From: UBA964 sp031382085
Lineage (GTDB): Bacteria > Pseudomonadota > Gammaproteobacteria > Steroidobacterales > Steroidobacteraceae
Length of the DNA stretch: 64,000 nt
Direction: 5' to 3'
Assembly: GCA_031382085.1 (NCBI GenBank)
Contig: JANMYM010000036.1
Span: 1-64,000 of the forward strand
The notes under the pieces are model-generated. The model saw nothing but the letters and a program-made list of their open reading frames with translations, ran no database searches and was not told where the DNA came from. The translations under genes and the position numbers were made by a program. Positions 9,263-17,254 of this stretch are shown here, one piece after another. Position 1 is the stretch's first letter. Every line of letters starts with the position of its first letter.

Positions 9263-9934
9263 TTACATGATGCGGCGAACATCGCCCAGTGCGACGGCGC
9301 CGGCCGCGGTATTGAGCCGCAGGGAACCGCCAGCAGGATCGATCGTGACGCTGTCAACCCGTTGCCGCAGCAGCATCTCGACGGACTCCTGGCGACCGCC
9401 AAAGGACGCGACCGCCTCCAGTGCGTACCGGCCTGCAGGCATGCGGGCACCGACACTGTCGCGGCCATCCCAGGAAAACTCGCTGAGTTCGCCGTCCGCC
9501 GGAACACTGAACGTTCGTACCAGGCCACCGCCGGCGTCGATCACTCTGACCTGAACGTTGCTGGCGCCCGCGGGCACACCCAGCGCGCCGGATATGGTTC
9601 CACTGTCCGATAATTGGGCAACCTGCCCAGCCGCGAACACCGAACGGCCAACGAGATTTGCACCCTGCAGGACCTGCGAACCTTGTAATGATGCGCTCAG
9701 CCCGGACAGGGAATTGCGCATGGACTCGATGCCGTTGACGGTGGAAAACTGCGCCAGCTGGCCGAGAAACTGCTCGGGCTCGAGCGGTTTGAAGGGGTCC
9801 TGGTTCTTGAGCTGCATGACCATCAGGTGCATGAACTCTTCCTGCCCCAGTTCCTGCTTGCCGCGCTTCGACGCTGCAGCTATTGCGCGCGGCGACAGAA
9901 TTTCACTGATCGAAGGCGCAATTGCGGTTTCCAT
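9263..9934 (-). CDS. flgD: Flagellar hook assembly (capping) scaffold protein
   Basis: The 223-residue protein contains the FlgD signature QEEFMHLMVMQLKNQDPFKPLEPEQFLGQLAQFS (residues ~28-62). A C-terminal FlgD Ig-like/FlgD-tudor part contains FSWDGRDSVGARMPAGRY. It forms a temporary cap on the growing hook and is discarded when the hook is complete. It lies directly after flgC (3-base gap), with a GGGAG ribosome site. Confidence 0.95.
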   Translation of the reverse strand: METAIAPSISEILSPRAIAAASKRGKQELGQEEFMHLMVMQLKNQDPFKPLEPEQFLGQLAQFSTVNGIESMRNSLSGLSASLQGSQVLQGANLVGRSVFAAGQVAQLSDSGTISGALGVPAGASNVQVRVIDAGGGLVRTFSVPADGELSEFSWDGRDSVGARMPAGRYALEAVASFGGRQESVEMLLRQRVDSVTIDPAGGSLRLNTAAGAVALGDVRRIM

Positions 9935-9937
9935 TGC

Positions 9938-10348
9938 TTAGCTCCCGAGCCGTAGAGTCGCCAGCAGCAACTCCTTGGATGTATTGATGACTTCAACATT
10001 GCTGGCGTACGAACGCGCGGCAGAGATCATGTCGACCATCTCTTCGACCACGCTGACGTTGGGTGAGTACACGTAGCCATTGGCGTCTGCCAGCGGATTG
10101 CCAGGCTCGTAGCGCGTTAGCGGCGGCGCCTGCGACTCTGTGATGCCTAACACCTGTACCGAAGCCCCGTCTTGGTTGCCGGCGCCGGACCGCATCGCCT
10201 GGAAAACCGGGTGCCGTGCCTTGTAAACCTGGGATGGATCGCCGCTGACACTGTTGGCGTTGGCAAGATTGCTCGCGACCGTATTGAGCCGCACAGTTTG
10301 CGCGGACATGCCGGATCCGGCGATGTCAAACACTTTTAAAGATGACAT
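9938..10348 (-). CDS. flgC: Flagellar proximal rod protein FlgC
   Basis: The 136-residue protein has the family's usual length. It starts MSSLKVFDIAGSGMSAQTVRLNTVASNLANANS and ends with NVSVVEEMVDMISAARSYASNVEVINTSKEL, the paired FlgC signatures. It is a rod subunit assembled with FlgB and FlgF. An AGGAAT ribosome site lies just upstream. It is 8 bases downstream of flgB. Confidence 0.96.
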   Translation of the reverse strand: MSSLKVFDIAGSGMSAQTVRLNTVASNLANANSVSGDPSQVYKARHPVFQAMRSGAGNQDGASVQVLGITESQAPPLTRYEPGNPLADANGYVYSPNVSVVEEMVDMISAARSYASNVEVINTSKELLLATLRLGS

Positions 10349-10356
10349 GATGATTC

Positions 10357-10764
10357 CTATTGACCCGTAATAGCGGTCATGAGGCCGCGAAAACGTGAGT
10401 TGAGAAAGCTGAGGGTTGCCTGATAGCGCACGGCGTTCTCCGCGAATGCGGCCTGCTCGACCTGCGCATCAACCGTGTTGCCGTCCAGTGCTGGCGCCAT
10501 GGGCACGCGGTACTGAACCACACCGGCGCCGTCGGGCAGCGCGGCGTTAGCACCGTGACCGAGATGGCGCGCACTGGTCGTGCTGAGGCTCAGCGCTCCG
10601 CCCGGCTGCCTGGCATCTGCAAGCGCTTTGCGAAAGTCGACGTCCCGCGCCTTGAAGCCGGGCGTGTCCGCATTGGCAAGATTATTGGCGATCAACTCAC
10701 CGCGCCGGGCCCGAAGCCGCAACGCGTCCGCGTGAACTCCAATTTGCGCATCGAGGTCAAACAC
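10357..10764 (-). CDS. flgB: Flagellar proximal rod protein FlgB
   Basis: I place the start at a GTG (first base 10764), giving 135 residues, the usual FlgB length. The reading frame stays open upstream to an ATG at 10887, but that would add 41 residues without family character and would overlap the promoter. The GTG has GGAG (10772-10775 complement) seven bases upstream. The protein begins VFDLDAQIGVHADALRLRARR, followed by the rod motif ELIANNLANADTPGFKARDVDF. It is the first gene of the flgBCDEFGHIJKL operon and lies just downstream of a sigma-54 promoter. Confidence 0.93.
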   Translation of the reverse strand: MFDLDAQIGVHADALRLRARRGELIANNLANADTPGFKARDVDFRKALADARQPGGALSLSTTSARHLGHGANAALPDGAGVVQYRVPMAPALDGNTVDAQVEQAAFAENAVRYQATLSFLNSRFRGLMTAITGQ

Positions 10765-10803
10765 TGGGTAACTCCGACGGAGAACTGACTCCAGTCGGGT
10801 ACT

Positions 10804-10820
10804 AGCAAGCGACGTGCCAG
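10804..10820 (-). promoter_or_regulatory. Sigma-54 promoter of the flgB operon
   Basis: The minus strand reads CTGGCACGTCGCTTGCT, which matches the sigma-54 consensus YTGGCACGNNNNTTGCW, with GG and GC separated by exactly ten bases. The predicted transcription start near 10793 gives a leader of about 30 bases before the flgB GTG. Hook-basal-body operons of many gammaproteobacteria (Pseudomonas, Vibrio) are driven this way by RpoN with an FleQ/FlrC-type activator. The activator gene is outside this window. Confidence 0.85.
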
Positions 10821-10902
10821 CGGGCGTTATTGGGGACTGGGAGCCTGAAATGTGACCGGCATCATGGTAGCTGCGGACACGGCGCACAGCGCATGGCTGG
10901 CA

Positions 10903-10922
10903 CTTGCCGCTGCTGCGGCAAG
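10903..10922. other. Perfect 8-bp inverted repeat between flgB and flgA
   Basis: CTTGCCGC (10903-10910), loop TGCT, GCGGCAAG (10915-10922) form a perfect stem. It lies in the divergent flgB/flgA spacer, about 85 bases upstream of the sigma-54 element, where activator sites usually sit. It could be an enhancer-binding operator or an RNA hairpin. There is no following U-tract, so it is not a convincing terminator. Confidence 0.5.
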
Positions 10923-11031
10923 ACCCCGCTGGTGGCAGCGTTTTCCGGCGCCTGCTAACACGCTAACGGCACCGCAGAACAAAAATTTAGGCGTTCGTGC
11001 CGACTGGCATGAAGCTTGCTCAATATCAGCC

Positions 11032-11772
11032 ATGCATCAACCATGGTCAATTTTCCGACACCTGCGCTTGAGCGGGCTGGTTGCCTGCGTGGCAGTGGCC
11101 TGCAGTGCTTCGGCCATTGCCGATACCGTGCCTGTCCAGTCGCTGGCAAAACTGGTCGAGGTGGCGAAATCCGCAGTGCTGGCGATCGTACAGAAGACGG
11201 TCGATCCCGGTTCGCAAGCTAACATCGAAGCGACCGCACCGGATTCCCGCCTGCGCCTGCCGGCCTGCGCGAGTCCTCTGCGTGCCATCGTGCCCGTCAG
11301 CCAGTCCGGCCAGGAACGTCAATGGGTGGAGGTCGCCTGCGACAGCGGCGCGCGCTGGCGTGTGAACATCCCTACCCGTGTGTCGGTGGAACGAGTCGTC
11401 ATGATTGCACGCCGGCCGCTGGCACGCGGCGCAGCTTTCAAAGCCGACGATTTCAGTTTAGTACGGCAAATACTGAGCGGGACGGCAACAGACCGGGTCC
11501 GATCGGCCGATAACATGGGTGAGCGGCGTCTGCGCCGCGCGATCACGGCAGGTACCGTATTGACCTACGAAATGCTGGAGCCCGAACTGGTTATTCGTCG
11601 CGGCCAGGAGGTCGTCCTGATGGCGCGAACGGGCGCGTTAGAAATCCGCTCAGGGGGTCTGGCCATGCAGGATGCCCGCTCCGGCGATCGGGTGCGGGTG
11701 CAAAACCTGTCGTCGCGGCGTGTGGTGGAAGGTATCGCAGCGACGGATGCCACTGTGACTGTGCAACCATGA
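11032..11772 (+). CDS. flgA: Flagellar P-ring assembly chaperone
   Basis: The chosen ATG gives 246 residues with a signal peptide (residues 1-30, cleavage AIA/D). An upstream extension of the frame to 10852 looks non-coding and would bury the signal peptide. The mature part carries the SAF/FlgA C-terminal domain (VIRRGQEVVLMARTGALEIRSGG and later DRVRVQNLSSRRVVEGIA). FlgA acts in the periplasm to help FlgI form the P-ring. It is divergent from flgB and followed by flgM-flgN. No strong ribosome site was seen, so the exact start is less sure than the family. Confidence 0.92.
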   Translation: MHQPWSIFRHLRLSGLVACVAVACSASAIADTVPVQSLAKLVEVAKSAVLAIVQKTVDPGSQANIEATAPDSRLRLPACASPLRAIVPVSQSGQERQWVEVACDSGARWRVNIPTRVSVERVVMIARRPLARGAAFKADDFSLVRQILSGTATDRVRSADNMGERRLRRAITAGTVLTYEMLEPELVIRRGQEVVLMARTGALEIRSGGLAMQDARSGDRVRVQNLSSRRVVEGIAATDATVTVQP

Positions 11773-11814
11773 CACAGGTCACACAATTGGGATTATGTCG
11801 CCCGGTAAATATAT

Positions 11815-11841
11815 TAAAGTTTTTGTCCCCGCGGCCGAAAA
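11815..11841 (+). promoter_or_regulatory. Sigma-28 (FliA) promoter of flgM
   Basis: A perfect -35 TAAAGTTT (11815-11822), an 11-base spacer and a -10 GCCGAAAA (11834-11841, seven of eight) match the FliA consensus. This predicts a start near 11848. The anti-sigma factor being transcribed by its own target sigma factor is the classical autoregulatory arrangement. Confidence 0.88.
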
Positions 11842-11842
11842 A

Positions 11843-11855
11843 GCTCGTGACGAGC
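11843..11855 (+). promoter_or_regulatory. Small palindrome in the flgM leader
   Basis: GCTCGT-G-ACGAGC is a perfect 6+1+6 palindrome at the start of the flgM transcript, directly abutting the AGGAG ribosome site (11856-11860). As RNA the loop would be too tight for all six pairs, so a DNA-binding role is as likely as a hairpin. Function unknown. Confidence 0.35.
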
Positions 11856-11868
11856 AGGAGAACGATTC

Positions 11869-12201
11869 ATGACCCACAAAATTGAAGGACTCGACGGACG
11901 ACCCGTCGGTGTGACTGGCGGCGCCAGCGTCGCACGTCCGCGCGATGTGGGCCAGGAGAACCGTGCCGAACACAAAGCGGCCAATCCGGCTCGGTCTGCC
12001 ATCGAAATCACTCCGGCCGCGCGGCAGCTCGCCGCGCTGGAGAAAGTGCTGGCTGGGATTCCCGTGATCGACGAAGTCCGCGTCAAGACCATCAGCTCCG
12101 CTATTGCCGACGGCCGCTACCAAGTGGATGCCGGCAAGGTCGCAGACCGGCTGATTCGTTCCGACGCCGAATTGACCGAAGCCAAGCGCCGCGAGCGTTA
12201 G
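11869..12201 (+). CDS. flgM: Anti-sigma-28 factor
   Basis: The 110-residue protein fits FlgM in length and position. The basic, disordered N-terminal half is followed by a helical C-terminal sigma-binding part (ITPAARQLAALEKVLAGIPVIDEVRVKTISSAIADGRYQVDAGKVADRLI, residues ~47-96). The segment DxxRVxxIxxAIxxGxYxVD is the FlgM signature. It binds FliA until the hook is complete, then is exported. AGGAG is eight bases before the ATG. The stop codon TAG sits in a GTTAGG motif, 12 bases before flgN. Confidence 0.95.
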   Translation: MTHKIEGLDGRPVGVTGGASVARPRDVGQENRAEHKAANPARSAIEITPAARQLAALEKVLAGIPVIDEVRVKTISSAIADGRYQVDAGKVADRLIRSDAELTEAKRRER

Positions 12202-12213
12202 GCACAACGCACC

Positions 12214-12696
12214 GTGGATGCAACACTCTATCGCGGCCAGATCGCGACTCTGCTGCGCGATGAGGAATTGCAGCTGGAAAAACTGGTCCAGTTGCTGGAA
12301 ACCGAGTACGCGGCAATTGTCGCCAACAATCTCGATGCGCTGGATGAACGCGGCAACGCCCGCGCGCGCGCCATGGGTGCCTTGCTCAAGATCCAGGACG
12401 AAAGGCGCAGCATTCTGACGCTGCTGAATTACCCGGACAGTCACGCAGGCCTAGAGAAAATGCTGCGCTGGTGCGATCCCGGCAAGGGCTTGACTGCCAA
12501 CTGGCGGCGCTGCGCCGAGCTCGCCACGCGCTGTCGCGAATTGAACGAGCGCAACGGACTCATGGTCAATGCGCGCTTGCGACGGGTCGAGGGAATGCTT
12601 GAGGTCATTACCGCGCGTCCACCTGCAACCACCTATGACCGCGATGCCGGTCTCGGCAGCAACGCCGCCGGCCGGCTGCTAACGATCGAAGCCTAA
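12214..12696 (+). CDS. flgN: Flagellar export chaperone FlgN
   Basis: The 160-residue, mostly helical protein starts at GTG (MDATLYRGQIATLLRDEELQLEKL when initiated). It has the FlgN pattern: N-terminal helix LLxxExxxLxxL, then ALDERGNARARAMGALLKIQDERRSIL and a C-terminal amphipathic stretch ELNERNGLMVNARLRRVEGML. FlgN escorts FlgK and FlgL to the export gate. It immediately follows flgM, as in most proteobacteria. Its last 18 bases overlap the end of the convergent oxidase gene. Confidence 0.9.
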   Translation: MDATLYRGQIATLLRDEELQLEKLVQLLETEYAAIVANNLDALDERGNARARAMGALLKIQDERRSILTLLNYPDSHAGLEKMLRWCDPGKGLTANWRRCAELATRCRELNERNGLMVNARLRRVEGMLEVITARPPATTYDRDAGLGSNAAGRLLTIEA

Positions 12697-14250
12697 CGCT
12701 CCCGGGTTCATCAAACCCAGCGGATCCACCGATCGCTTCAGACTATCCAGCAGATTGCGTGTCTCAGCGCGCAACCCGTCGCGATATTGATAGGTTTTGC
12801 CAATCTGATTGGATGCAGCGCCGTGTTCGCGGAACAGCCGGGTCATCGCGCAACGCAATTCCTCCACCAGCTGCCGCGCAGCCGGATTCGGCGCCGGGTT
12901 CTTGAGATCCGCGAGAAATTCGGGTTGCGGGGTTCGCTGATGCATTGGCAGCCATTCATCGAACCAGTGAAAGACAGGTTCGAAACTGAAGGCATGATTG
13001 CCGACGGCTATATAGAGATAACTCATCCAGACACCGAGCTCCTGCATGCGTGCCTCATGCGGCGCCAGCAGCCTGGCGGACGCATCGATCAGCGCCATGG
13101 CACCGGAGTGCGGAACTTTGGCATTCAGCGCCGCCCAGCGATCGCCCTGGGGGCCTAACACGCCGTTGGGATGCGGAAACAGACCGGCGCGTACAGCCTT
13201 GGGTATGGAATTGATGATTTCCGCGCCGCTTACCTTGAGCGCGGCCTCGCGGCAGGCTTCCAGATCGGCCTCTACCGCCGCCGCCGTCCTGCCCGTGGCG
13301 ACCACATGCAGGGAAAAGGCGTCTGGAGCGACAAAATCCTTGCCGCCTAACGCGAGCTGCATGCCGGATCTGATCCCTTTCAGCAGCGAACGCTCATTGC
13401 GTACCACCTGGGCCAGGGTTTTCAGGTCTTCCTTGATGCCATTGGCCTGCAGATTCTTGCGCGTCGACGCGGGATCAAAAACGTACGCTTCCTCAGCGGC
13501 GCCGGTACGGGCGACAGCCGACAGAGCCGCGGCCGTTGGTGCCGGACCTTCAAAAACAAAAGAGGCGTAGCCGGAGTGGACCGGCGCCTCGATCAGCCGG
13601 AAGGTCGCCGCAATCTTGACACCCAGCGTACCGCAGTCATGCGTGAACAACCCGGCGAGGTCCGGGCCATAGGTGCGATAGAAGCAATGCGCGACATGCT
13701 CGAACCCGGACTGCCCGGTGCGTACACGCGTCCCGTCCGCCAGTATGACCTCCAGACCTAACATGCAATCGGTGGCCGTGCCGTAGCGAGCAGTGCCCAA
13801 GAACAGCGCGCCGTTGGACAGGCCACCGCCGACGGTTGCTTTGGCGCCGGAAAAGGTGCCAAAAAAAGGCAGGCGCAGCCCCAGCGGTTTCAACGCCTCG
13901 TGAATAGTCTTCCAGGTAACGCCCGCTTCGACGGTGATCAGCATGTTCTCGGGGCTGATCTCGATAATGCGATTCATCGCGCTGGTGTCAATAATGACGC
14001 TACGTGCGCGCGCCGGCACATAACCGCCGGTATAGGACATGCCGCCGCCGCGTGGGACCATGGCAATGCGTTCGCGGTGCAGGATGGCCATCGCTCTGGA
14101 CAGGGTGTCGGCGCTGCGGCAACGCAGCGCGCCCAGGGCAGTGCCAGCGATATAGACATCGCTCGCCAGAGCAGCCGCTTCGGCGGGATCGTCGATCAGC
14201 TCATCGGCGCCGACATTGTTCCCGAGCAGACCTCGTAACTCCGACTGCAT
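12679..14250 (-). CDS. FAD-binding oxidase/dehydrogenase (PCMH-type, VAO superfamily)
   Basis: The 523-residue protein has an N-terminal PCMH FAD-binding domain. VPRGGGMSYTGGYVP (residues ~77-91) and GAKATVGGGLSNGALFLGTARYGT contact the flavin in this superfamily. The C-terminal cap ends in DPLGLMNPGALGF, typical of VAO/GlcD-type proteins. Such enzymes oxidise 2-hydroxy acids or phenolic side chains. The substrate is unknown here. It is a paralogue of the gene at 38160 (same motifs and length). There is no adjacent ETF, so the electron acceptor may be oxygen or an unlinked carrier. It is convergent with flgN. Confidence 0.85.
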   Translation of the reverse strand: MQSELRGLLGNNVGADELIDDPAEAAALASDVYIAGTALGALRCRSADTLSRAMAILHRERIAMVPRGGGMSYTGGYVPARARSVIIDTSAMNRIIEISPENMLITVEAGVTWKTIHEALKPLGLRLPFFGTFSGAKATVGGGLSNGALFLGTARYGTATDCMLGLEVILADGTRVRTGQSGFEHVAHCFYRTYGPDLAGLFTHDCGTLGVKIAATFRLIEAPVHSGYASFVFEGPAPTAAALSAVARTGAAEEAYVFDPASTRKNLQANGIKEDLKTLAQVVRNERSLLKGIRSGMQLALGGKDFVAPDAFSLHVVATGRTAAAVEADLEACREAALKVSGAEIINSIPKAVRAGLFPHPNGVLGPQGDRWAALNAKVPHSGAMALIDASARLLAPHEARMQELGVWMSYLYIAVGNHAFSFEPVFHWFDEWLPMHQRTPQPEFLADLKNPAPNPAARQLVEELRCAMTRLFREHGAASNQIGKTYQYRDGLRAETRNLLDSLKRSVDPLGLMNPGALGFDR

Positions 14251-14304
14251 GGCGGATTCCTTTCAATGATCCGAGTTAATGACCCGAGGCGTAACATTGC
14301 CACA

Positions 14305-15147
14305 ATGTGGCTCGCGCGCGTACAGGACCTCACGGTCTATCCACTCAAGTCGGCACGCGGTATCGGCAGGCAGGCAGTCGCCATCGACCCGCGCGGCCTG
14401 CGCTTCGACCGCCATTGGCTGCTGGTCGACGCGCGCGGTCGATTCATCACCCAGCGCACCCAACCTCGACTGGCCCTGCTCCCGGCGATCCCGGTTGAGG
14501 GCGGTGTCACTCTTGGCCCAATCGGCTCGCTGCCAGCGCTAACAGTGCCACTCCCGGCCGAGCCGGTTCTCAGGCTTGTTGATATCTGGTCGCATCGAGG
14601 CAACGCTGAAGATTGCGGCGGCGACGCCGCCCGCTGGTGTAGTGAATTTCTCGGCGAGCCAGTCAGGCTGGTGCACGCGGGGCCCGACCTGGCGCGGCGC
14701 GCGAATCCGGCCATGACTCCTGGTGAGGTCGTACCGGTCGCATTCGCCGACGGCTATCCGGTTCTGGTTACCAACCAGGCGTCGCTCGATGACCTCAGCC
14801 TCAAGATGGGCGCCACGCTGGCCATGAACGCCTTCCGGCCTAACATCGTTGTGTCGGGATTGCCGCCCTGGACAGAGGATCAGGTCGATCGAGTCGAAAT
14901 CGGTCCGGTCGTGCTGCGGCTCTGCAAGCCCTGCACGCGCTGCGTCATTCCGTCCATCGATCAGAACACCGGCCGGCCCGGGCCGGATCCGACAGCGACG
15001 CTGAAGAAGTACCGCTGGAACAAGGCCCTGCTCGGTGTGACCTTTGGCGAGAACGCCTACCTGCAAAGCGGCGCAGGCGCGACCCTGCGCGTCGGCATGG
15101 AAGCCCGCTGTTATCCGCGCTCAGCCGACGACCCTGGCCGCGCGTAG
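14305..15147 (+). CDS. MOSC domain-containing protein (YcbX-like)
   Basis: With the ATG at 14305 the 280-residue protein begins MWLARVQDLTVYPLKSARG, the usual start of the MOSC N-terminal beta-barrel. An ATG 39 bases upstream is possible but adds unmatched residues. The C-terminal MOSC domain has FRPNIVVSG and LCKPCTRCVIPSID, containing the conserved cysteine of the fold that handles molybdenum cofactor-bound sulfur. E. coli YcbX-type proteins reduce N-hydroxylated compounds with a reductase partner; no ferredoxin-like domain is visible here. The end overlaps the convergent CoA-transferase gene by 27 bases. Confidence 0.88.
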   Translation: MWLARVQDLTVYPLKSARGIGRQAVAIDPRGLRFDRHWLLVDARGRFITQRTQPRLALLPAIPVEGGVTLGPIGSLPALTVPLPAEPVLRLVDIWSHRGNAEDCGGDAARWCSEFLGEPVRLVHAGPDLARRANPAMTPGEVVPVAFADGYPVLVTNQASLDDLSLKMGATLAMNAFRPNIVVSGLPPWTEDQVDRVEIGPVVLRLCKPCTRCVIPSIDQNTGRPGPDPTATLKKYRWNKALLGVTFGENAYLQSGAGATLRVGMEARCYPRSADDPGRA

Positions 15148-16308
15148 TGCCGCAATATCGCTGCCCGAAATACCTAACATCTCCAGCACTTCGTCGGTCT
15201 GCTGACCCGGTTTCGCGAGACTGCCAGCCTGCTGTGGCCGCAGGCCGCCCATTTCTATGGGCAAAATCGGTAAACGTGTCTCGCGGCCGTCTGGCAAGGT
15301 CGTCAATCCGAGTCCGCCGCTGGCCAGCAGATGCGGATCGTCGAACAATTCCTCGGGCTTGCTGATCGGTGCAAACGGCAGGCCCGTGCGTTCCAGTTTT
15401 TCAACCAGATCCGCCTTGCTGAAGGTCCTGAACAATTCACGTATGCGCGGCAACAGACTGTCACGCGCCAGCACCCGCTGGGCATTGGTCTTGTAGTCAG
15501 GACTTGCAGCCAAATCCCGCTGGTTGAATGCCACGCAGAATTTTTCCCACAGACTGTCCGACACAATGCCGACGAACACATGGTCGTTGTCCGACGTTTC
15601 AAAAACGTTGTAGATCGCCCAGGCTGAAATCCGCACCGGCATGGGTCGCGCCGCCTGCCCGGTCACCGCTTTCTGCGCCATGTGCTGACCGACCAGATAG
15701 ACCGTGGTCTCGAACAGCGAGCTCGACACCTGTTGCCCACGACCGGTGCGATGCCGCTCTTCGATAGCGGCCATGATGGCGATGACACCAAACATGCCCC
15801 CGGTTACATCGATGACCGAAGTGCCGGCCCGCAGCGGCGTACCCGGCGGGCCCGTCATGTAGGCCAGCCCGCCCATCATCTGCGCCACTTCGTCGAGGGC
15901 TGTACGGTTTTCATACGGACCTTTGAGAAAACCTTTCTCTGAACAATAGATGAGGCGCGGATTGCGCCCGGACAAGGCTTCGTAACTGAGTCCGAGCTTT
16001 TCCATGGTGCCACTGCGGAAATTTTCCACGACCACATCGGCCTTGTTGCACAACTGGCGTGCGATTTCCAGTCCGCGCGCGCTCTTGAGATCGAGGCATA
16101 TGCTCTTTTTGCCGCGGTTGTACATCGGAAAGTATCCGGCGCCGGAGCCTAACAAGACACGAGTCGCGTCGCCGCCAACCGGTTCGACGCGGATCACTTC
16201 GGCGCCGAGCTCCGACATGATGGCACCGACCGCCGGACCCATCACCATGTGCGTGAATTCAACAATGCGGATGCCGGCCAGCGGCGCCGGCCGCGTTAGT
16301 GTAGTCAT
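15121..16308 (-). CDS. CaiB/BaiF family (class III) CoA-transferase
   Basis: The 395-residue protein starts with LAGIRIVEFTHMVMGPAVGAIMSELGAEVIRVEP, then has GKKSICLDLKSARGLEIARQLCNKADVVVENFRSGTMEKLGL, the type III CoA-transferase core. The segment TALDEVAQMMGG supplies the likely catalytic Asp, which forms a mixed anhydride. Family members move CoA between acids such as oxalate, succinate, citramalate or carnitine. Its ATG overlaps the stop of the lyase gene by four bases. A shared pathway with that lyase and the LeuCD-like dehydratase is inferred. Confidence 0.92.
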   Translation of the reverse strand: MTTLTRPAPLAGIRIVEFTHMVMGPAVGAIMSELGAEVIRVEPVGGDATRVLLGSGAGYFPMYNRGKKSICLDLKSARGLEIARQLCNKADVVVENFRSGTMEKLGLSYEALSGRNPRLIYCSEKGFLKGPYENRTALDEVAQMMGGLAYMTGPPGTPLRAGTSVIDVTGGMFGVIAIMAAIEERHRTGRGQQVSSSLFETTVYLVGQHMAQKAVTGQAARPMPVRISAWAIYNVFETSDNDHVFVGIVSDSLWEKFCVAFNQRDLAASPDYKTNAQRVLARDSLLPRIRELFRTFSKADLVEKLERTGLPFAPISKPEELFDDPHLLASGGLGLTTLPDGRETRLPILPIEMGGLRPQQAGSLAKPGQQTDEVLEMLGISGSDIAALRAARVVG

Positions 16309-17249
16309 GCCCGAGATCCCCCGCCAGCCGCAACAAAACCCAGCGGCAGTCCCGCATTCGGCGTAAATCCATACAACTCATCAGTCGGCAGCGCCGCGCG
16401 CAGAATATCGCGTACCGCGAGCAGCTTCGGCAGGTCGATGCCGGTCTTCAGTCCCATGGCCTCCAGCATGAAGACCAGATCTTCGGTGACGATGTTGCCG
16501 GAGGCGCCGGGCGCAAACGGGCAGCCCCCCAGGCCACCTAACGAACTGTCGAAGGTCGTGATGCCGACCTCGAGGCCGGCGATCACGTTTGCCAGCCCAA
16601 GTCCGCGGGTGTTGTGCAGATGCAGGCCCGATAGCGCGCGATCACCGACTGCAGCCTTGACCCGTCGCACCAGATCGCGCACCTGGGCGGGATTTGCATA
16701 GCCAGTGGTATCCGACAGCCCTACCTCGTCGCAACCTGCCGCCATCAGCTGCTCGGCCAGCATCACGACCTTTTCCGGATTGACGATGCCTTCGATCGTG
16801 CAACCGAATGCCGTGGACAGGCCGCCCTCGAATTTCGGACGCCGCTGCGCGGGGAGCGCGCGCAGCAAGCTGACGATGCCGCGCACTTCATCCAGCATCT
16901 GCGCATGGGTACGGCGCACGTTCCTGAGGCTGTGAGTTTCCGACGCCGACAATGGAATCGTTATCTTGTGCACGCCCGCAGCGACCGCCGCCTCGGCGCC
17001 TTTCAGGTTCGGAACCAGCGCCGCCACGGTGAGCCCCGGGATGCCGCGTGCGAACGCAACGACCTCGGCCGTGTCGGCAAGTTGCGGCAGAATTTTCGCC
17101 GGCACGAAACTGCCGACTTCAATTTCCGTGACGCCTGCAGCCGCCTCAGCCGTGATCCAGGCCTTTTTGGCGGCCAACGGCATTATATTGCCGATGCTCT
17201 GCAGACCGTCGCGCGGGCCAACCTCACTGATCAGGATCCTGTCACTCAC
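16305..17249 (-). CDS. Hydroxymethylglutaryl-CoA lyase family protein
   Basis: The 314-residue TIM-barrel protein has the DRE-TIM start ISEVGPRDGLQSIG (catalytic Arg-Asp) and LHLHNTRGLGLANVIAGLEVGITTFDSSLGGLGGCPFAPGASGN, the HMG-CoA lyase signature with metal-binding HxH and the active-site Cys loop. It cleaves a 3-hydroxy-3-methyl acyl-CoA to acetyl-CoA and a keto acid or keto product. True HMG-CoA lyase would complete leucine breakdown, whose earlier enzymes lie at 20.6-25.4 kb. The four-base overlap with a CoA-transferase and adjacency to LeuCD-like genes also allow a citramalyl-CoA-type substrate. Confidence 0.9.
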   Translation of the reverse strand: MSDRILISEVGPRDGLQSIGNIMPLAAKKAWITAEAAAGVTEIEVGSFVPAKILPQLADTAEVVAFARGIPGLTVAALVPNLKGAEAAVAAGVHKITIPLSASETHSLRNVRRTHAQMLDEVRGIVSLLRALPAQRRPKFEGGLSTAFGCTIEGIVNPEKVVMLAEQLMAAGCDEVGLSDTTGYANPAQVRDLVRRVKAAVGDRALSGLHLHNTRGLGLANVIAGLEVGITTFDSSLGGLGGCPFAPGASGNIVTEDLVFMLEAMGLKTGIDLPKLLAVRDILRAALPTDELYGFTPNAGLPLGFVAAGGGSRA

Positions 17250-17254
17250 ATTAT

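Noticed and set aside
10852..11031. Upstream extension of flgA by 60 codons
   Set aside because: The extension would place the clear signal peptide inside the protein and crosses the promoter/inverted-repeat region. The ATG at 11032 fits the family.
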